Source of the DNA: Asterella californica
Taxonomy: Eukaryota > Streptophyta > Marchantiopsida > Marchantiales > Aytoniaceae
Length of the DNA: 64,000 bases
Reading direction: 5' to 3'
Assembly: GCA_036924285.1 (NCBI GenBank)
Contig: JAYKYS010000011.1
Span: 4,526,001 to 4,590,000 of the forward strand
Positions 62,201 to 64,000 of the stretch are shown piece by piece (position 1 is the stretch's first letter; each line of letters begins with the position of its first letter). Position numbers and translations under genes: made by a program. The notes beneath the pieces are model-generated. The model did not search any database, was not told the origin of the DNA, and was given only the letters and a program-made list of their open reading frames with translations.

Positions 62201-62523
62201 ATCTCTAACCACTGCAGAAATAAACAGACAAAACAAATAAATAATCACGAGTACCTCGGGAAGTGCCTGCGTGAAACACTTGCCAAGGTTTGGCTGAAGT
62301 CATAACTCCTTTCCGCGGATGTAGAATCTTTCAGAAAAAAATTCAACTTTGACAACCCCTAGTATGCATGCTTGAAACTATCAAAACCACAAGTAATAAA
62401 CGAAATGATCAATTACGAGGACTCCGAAATATCCATAAAGTTTCCAAATTATCATAATAACCAAAAAATCACCGACAAAGAACATTCAAGCATGCGAGGT
62501 GAAATATGCAAGGAAGTAATGCA

Positions 62524-62620
62524 TATTTATAAGAGTCAACTAATCGACTCTCACCTTTGTTAATTAATAATATATATTTATAGGAGCCAACTAATCGCCT
62601 CTCACCCTTGCTAATTAGTT
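62524..62620 (+). repeat. About 49-bp imperfect tandem duplication
   Basis: GTCAACTAATCGACTCTCAC and GCCAACTAATCGCCTCTCAC, each followed by CTTTGTTAATTA or CTTGCTAATTA, lie about 49 bases apart. Confidence 0.75.
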
Positions 62621-63284
62621 TATTTCTTGTACACTTTCCGAACCTAAAGGATCCATCGCGAAAGAGTCAAATTATTGATGAAATATATAATGGTTTTCAG
62701 CCTTAACAAACATTCTTTCCCCTTATGTGTTATAACCATGTCACACGACATATAAGTAGTACAATCATTTTATACAGCAAGAATTGATCTCTTTCCCGCC
62801 AAAAAATGGTATGCTCGTACAAGTTATATTTCTCAAATGTGGACCACAAGATATCCCAAAATATCTTGAGAGGTACCCCTATGGATATCCATCCATACAC
62901 TAGGAGCACTGGTGCAAGGACTGTGAGAAAAAAAGCAAGAAATCTAACAATGTGAAAGCAAAATATAATTCCGAACCTGACTAAAATTGTACAGAGTACT
63001 TATTCTAGTGAAATATACTACGAAGTGTGAAAGGTCCTAAGACCCAGTGTCATTTTAAATCTAAATGAGTCTCCCATACCTAATTTTGGTGTGAAGGTGT
63101 TAACTTTCAGATCTCCTAAAGTATTTGCACGTAGAGAATACAGAGACAAAGTTAATTCGCAAGAAATCTTCCAATTTGACAGTGAAGCTGAGTTTAAGTT
63201 TCATTCTTTCTCCCGTTAGAGATTTCTTTGACACCCTCTATCATTTGATAGTTCGTACGTTCTCTCATCTGATAAATTTATCAT

Positions 63285-64000
63285 CCTTCGTTGCGTAGGG
63301 AAGGCGGCACTCTCCATGCGGCGATGTGAAATGTAGAAGAAATAACCCTGAGATACTTTAGGGTTGCTCCGCGTGACTGTAAACCCTAATTGATGAGATA
63401 TTGTTTCCGAGTACCGGTGGTGTCTGAAGTCGCGAAGTTCTTGTACTTGTTTTATTGTTCTTGTATCAGCTCTTTAAAGTTTCATCATGGTGTGCCCGAT
63501 CGGACGGTAGAGTACCTCTCGTTGTTGGCTGTCAAACTTTTGTCATCTTCTGCTGGAATTGCAGCTTCAACTACATCATCTTTCGCGTCTTTCACTTCTT
63601 TCTTTAGTACCGTAGCAGAGAGCGACGAAGGCAGTTTGCATATTCGAACCAAGGACCGAGATTGGATTCTCAAGGTGAAGATTTGAACTGTCTCTACGTG
63701 AGGGCTCCTCCCGCTTTAATTTCCGGCGAGGTTTTGTTATCTGAATGGCGCGAATTTAGCGCGAAATTGTATTGACTGATGACCGCACCTTGATTCCACA
63801 ACGTCTGTGTGGAGCGTGTTCTGATACGAGGGATGGAGGCTCGATGAGCCTTTGTATCCTCAGCTGGCGTTCGAGTTTCTTAGGGCCGCTTTGGAATCTT
63901 CAGTGTCGTTCGTTGTTTTACCATCACTGCCAGTATTACTGGATCAGTTCCCGTACAGTCGTCAGTAGTGCTACTGTTTTGCAAGGTTTGTTGCCTGTGT
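63285..64000. other. GC-richer end of the window, possible edge of another gene
   Basis: Base composition shifts sharply from the AT-rich DNA before it. Overlapping ORFs exist on both strands (63,390-63,686 plus; 63,485-63,673 minus, with LKKEVKDAKDDVVEAAIP), neither recognised. This could be a promoter, leader or first exon of a gene continuing beyond the window. Confidence 0.3.

Noticed and set aside
10..63990. CRISPR arrays, rRNA genes or bacterial operons
   Set aside because: No regularly spaced short repeats, rRNA motifs or polycistronic gene runs were seen. The spliced genes and LTR elements show nuclear plant DNA.

Overview
This window is nuclear DNA from a plant, and the layout suggests an early-diverging land plant such as a bryophyte or lycophyte (inference). 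The evidence is spliced genes with GT-AG introns of about 80 bp to 1.7 kb, a plant serine carboxypeptidase, a small cysteine-rich metallothionein, a plant FUBP-like KH-domain gene, and a heavy load of Ty3/gypsy retrotransposons. One of these belongs to a lineage with a DHGS protease. I cannot name the species from sequence alone.

Positions 1-25,200 are a graveyard of nested retrotransposons. A plus-strand pol fragment (1-985) is cut by a TGTAA-type insertion. A minus-strand element B (7,997-12,050, with a matching integrase remnant at 2,969-3,440) is interrupted by a second minus-strand element A (about 3,640-7,930). The best-preserved element lies on the plus strand at 14,646-25,169, with LTRs of 941 and 1,165 bp, a TGGA target-site duplication and a tRNA-Met-type primer binding site. 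Three later insertions sit inside it, each with its own target-site duplication: a 2,266-bp TGTCG...TGACA element (ACGT), a 916-bp TGTAA...TTACA solo-LTR-like element (GAGC), and a 217-bp hAT-type MITE (GTTCCGAC). Removing the first two rejoins the interrupted coding frame exactly, which fixes their boundaries to the base. All of this coding sequence is dead, and most stops fit C-to-T or G-to-A change.

Positions 25,200-31,600 are intergenic, with a 637-bp element bounded by about 80-bp inverted repeats that contains a 180-codon ORF, and a 111-bp tandem duplication.

Positions 31,600-54,000 hold the host genes. A ten-exon serine carboxypeptidase-like gene (31,641-35,351, plus) has a complete catalytic triad. 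A three-exon metallothionein of 59 aa (36,920-37,512, minus) has 15 cysteines. A seven-exon two-KH-domain RNA-binding protein (47,648-53,567, minus) has a Q/G/Y/P-rich tail. Between the last two is a decayed gag-like or unknown open frame (39,490-42,130, minus).

Positions 54,000-64,000 are mostly AT-rich with no convincing gene, apart from a further copy of the 2.27-kb repeat family (60,783-62,200) and a more GC-rich end that may be the edge of another gene.

The three host genes share no obvious pathway: vacuolar or secreted proteolysis, metal binding, and RNA binding. The main interest of the window is the precisely readable nesting history on the left and the small metallothionein gene.
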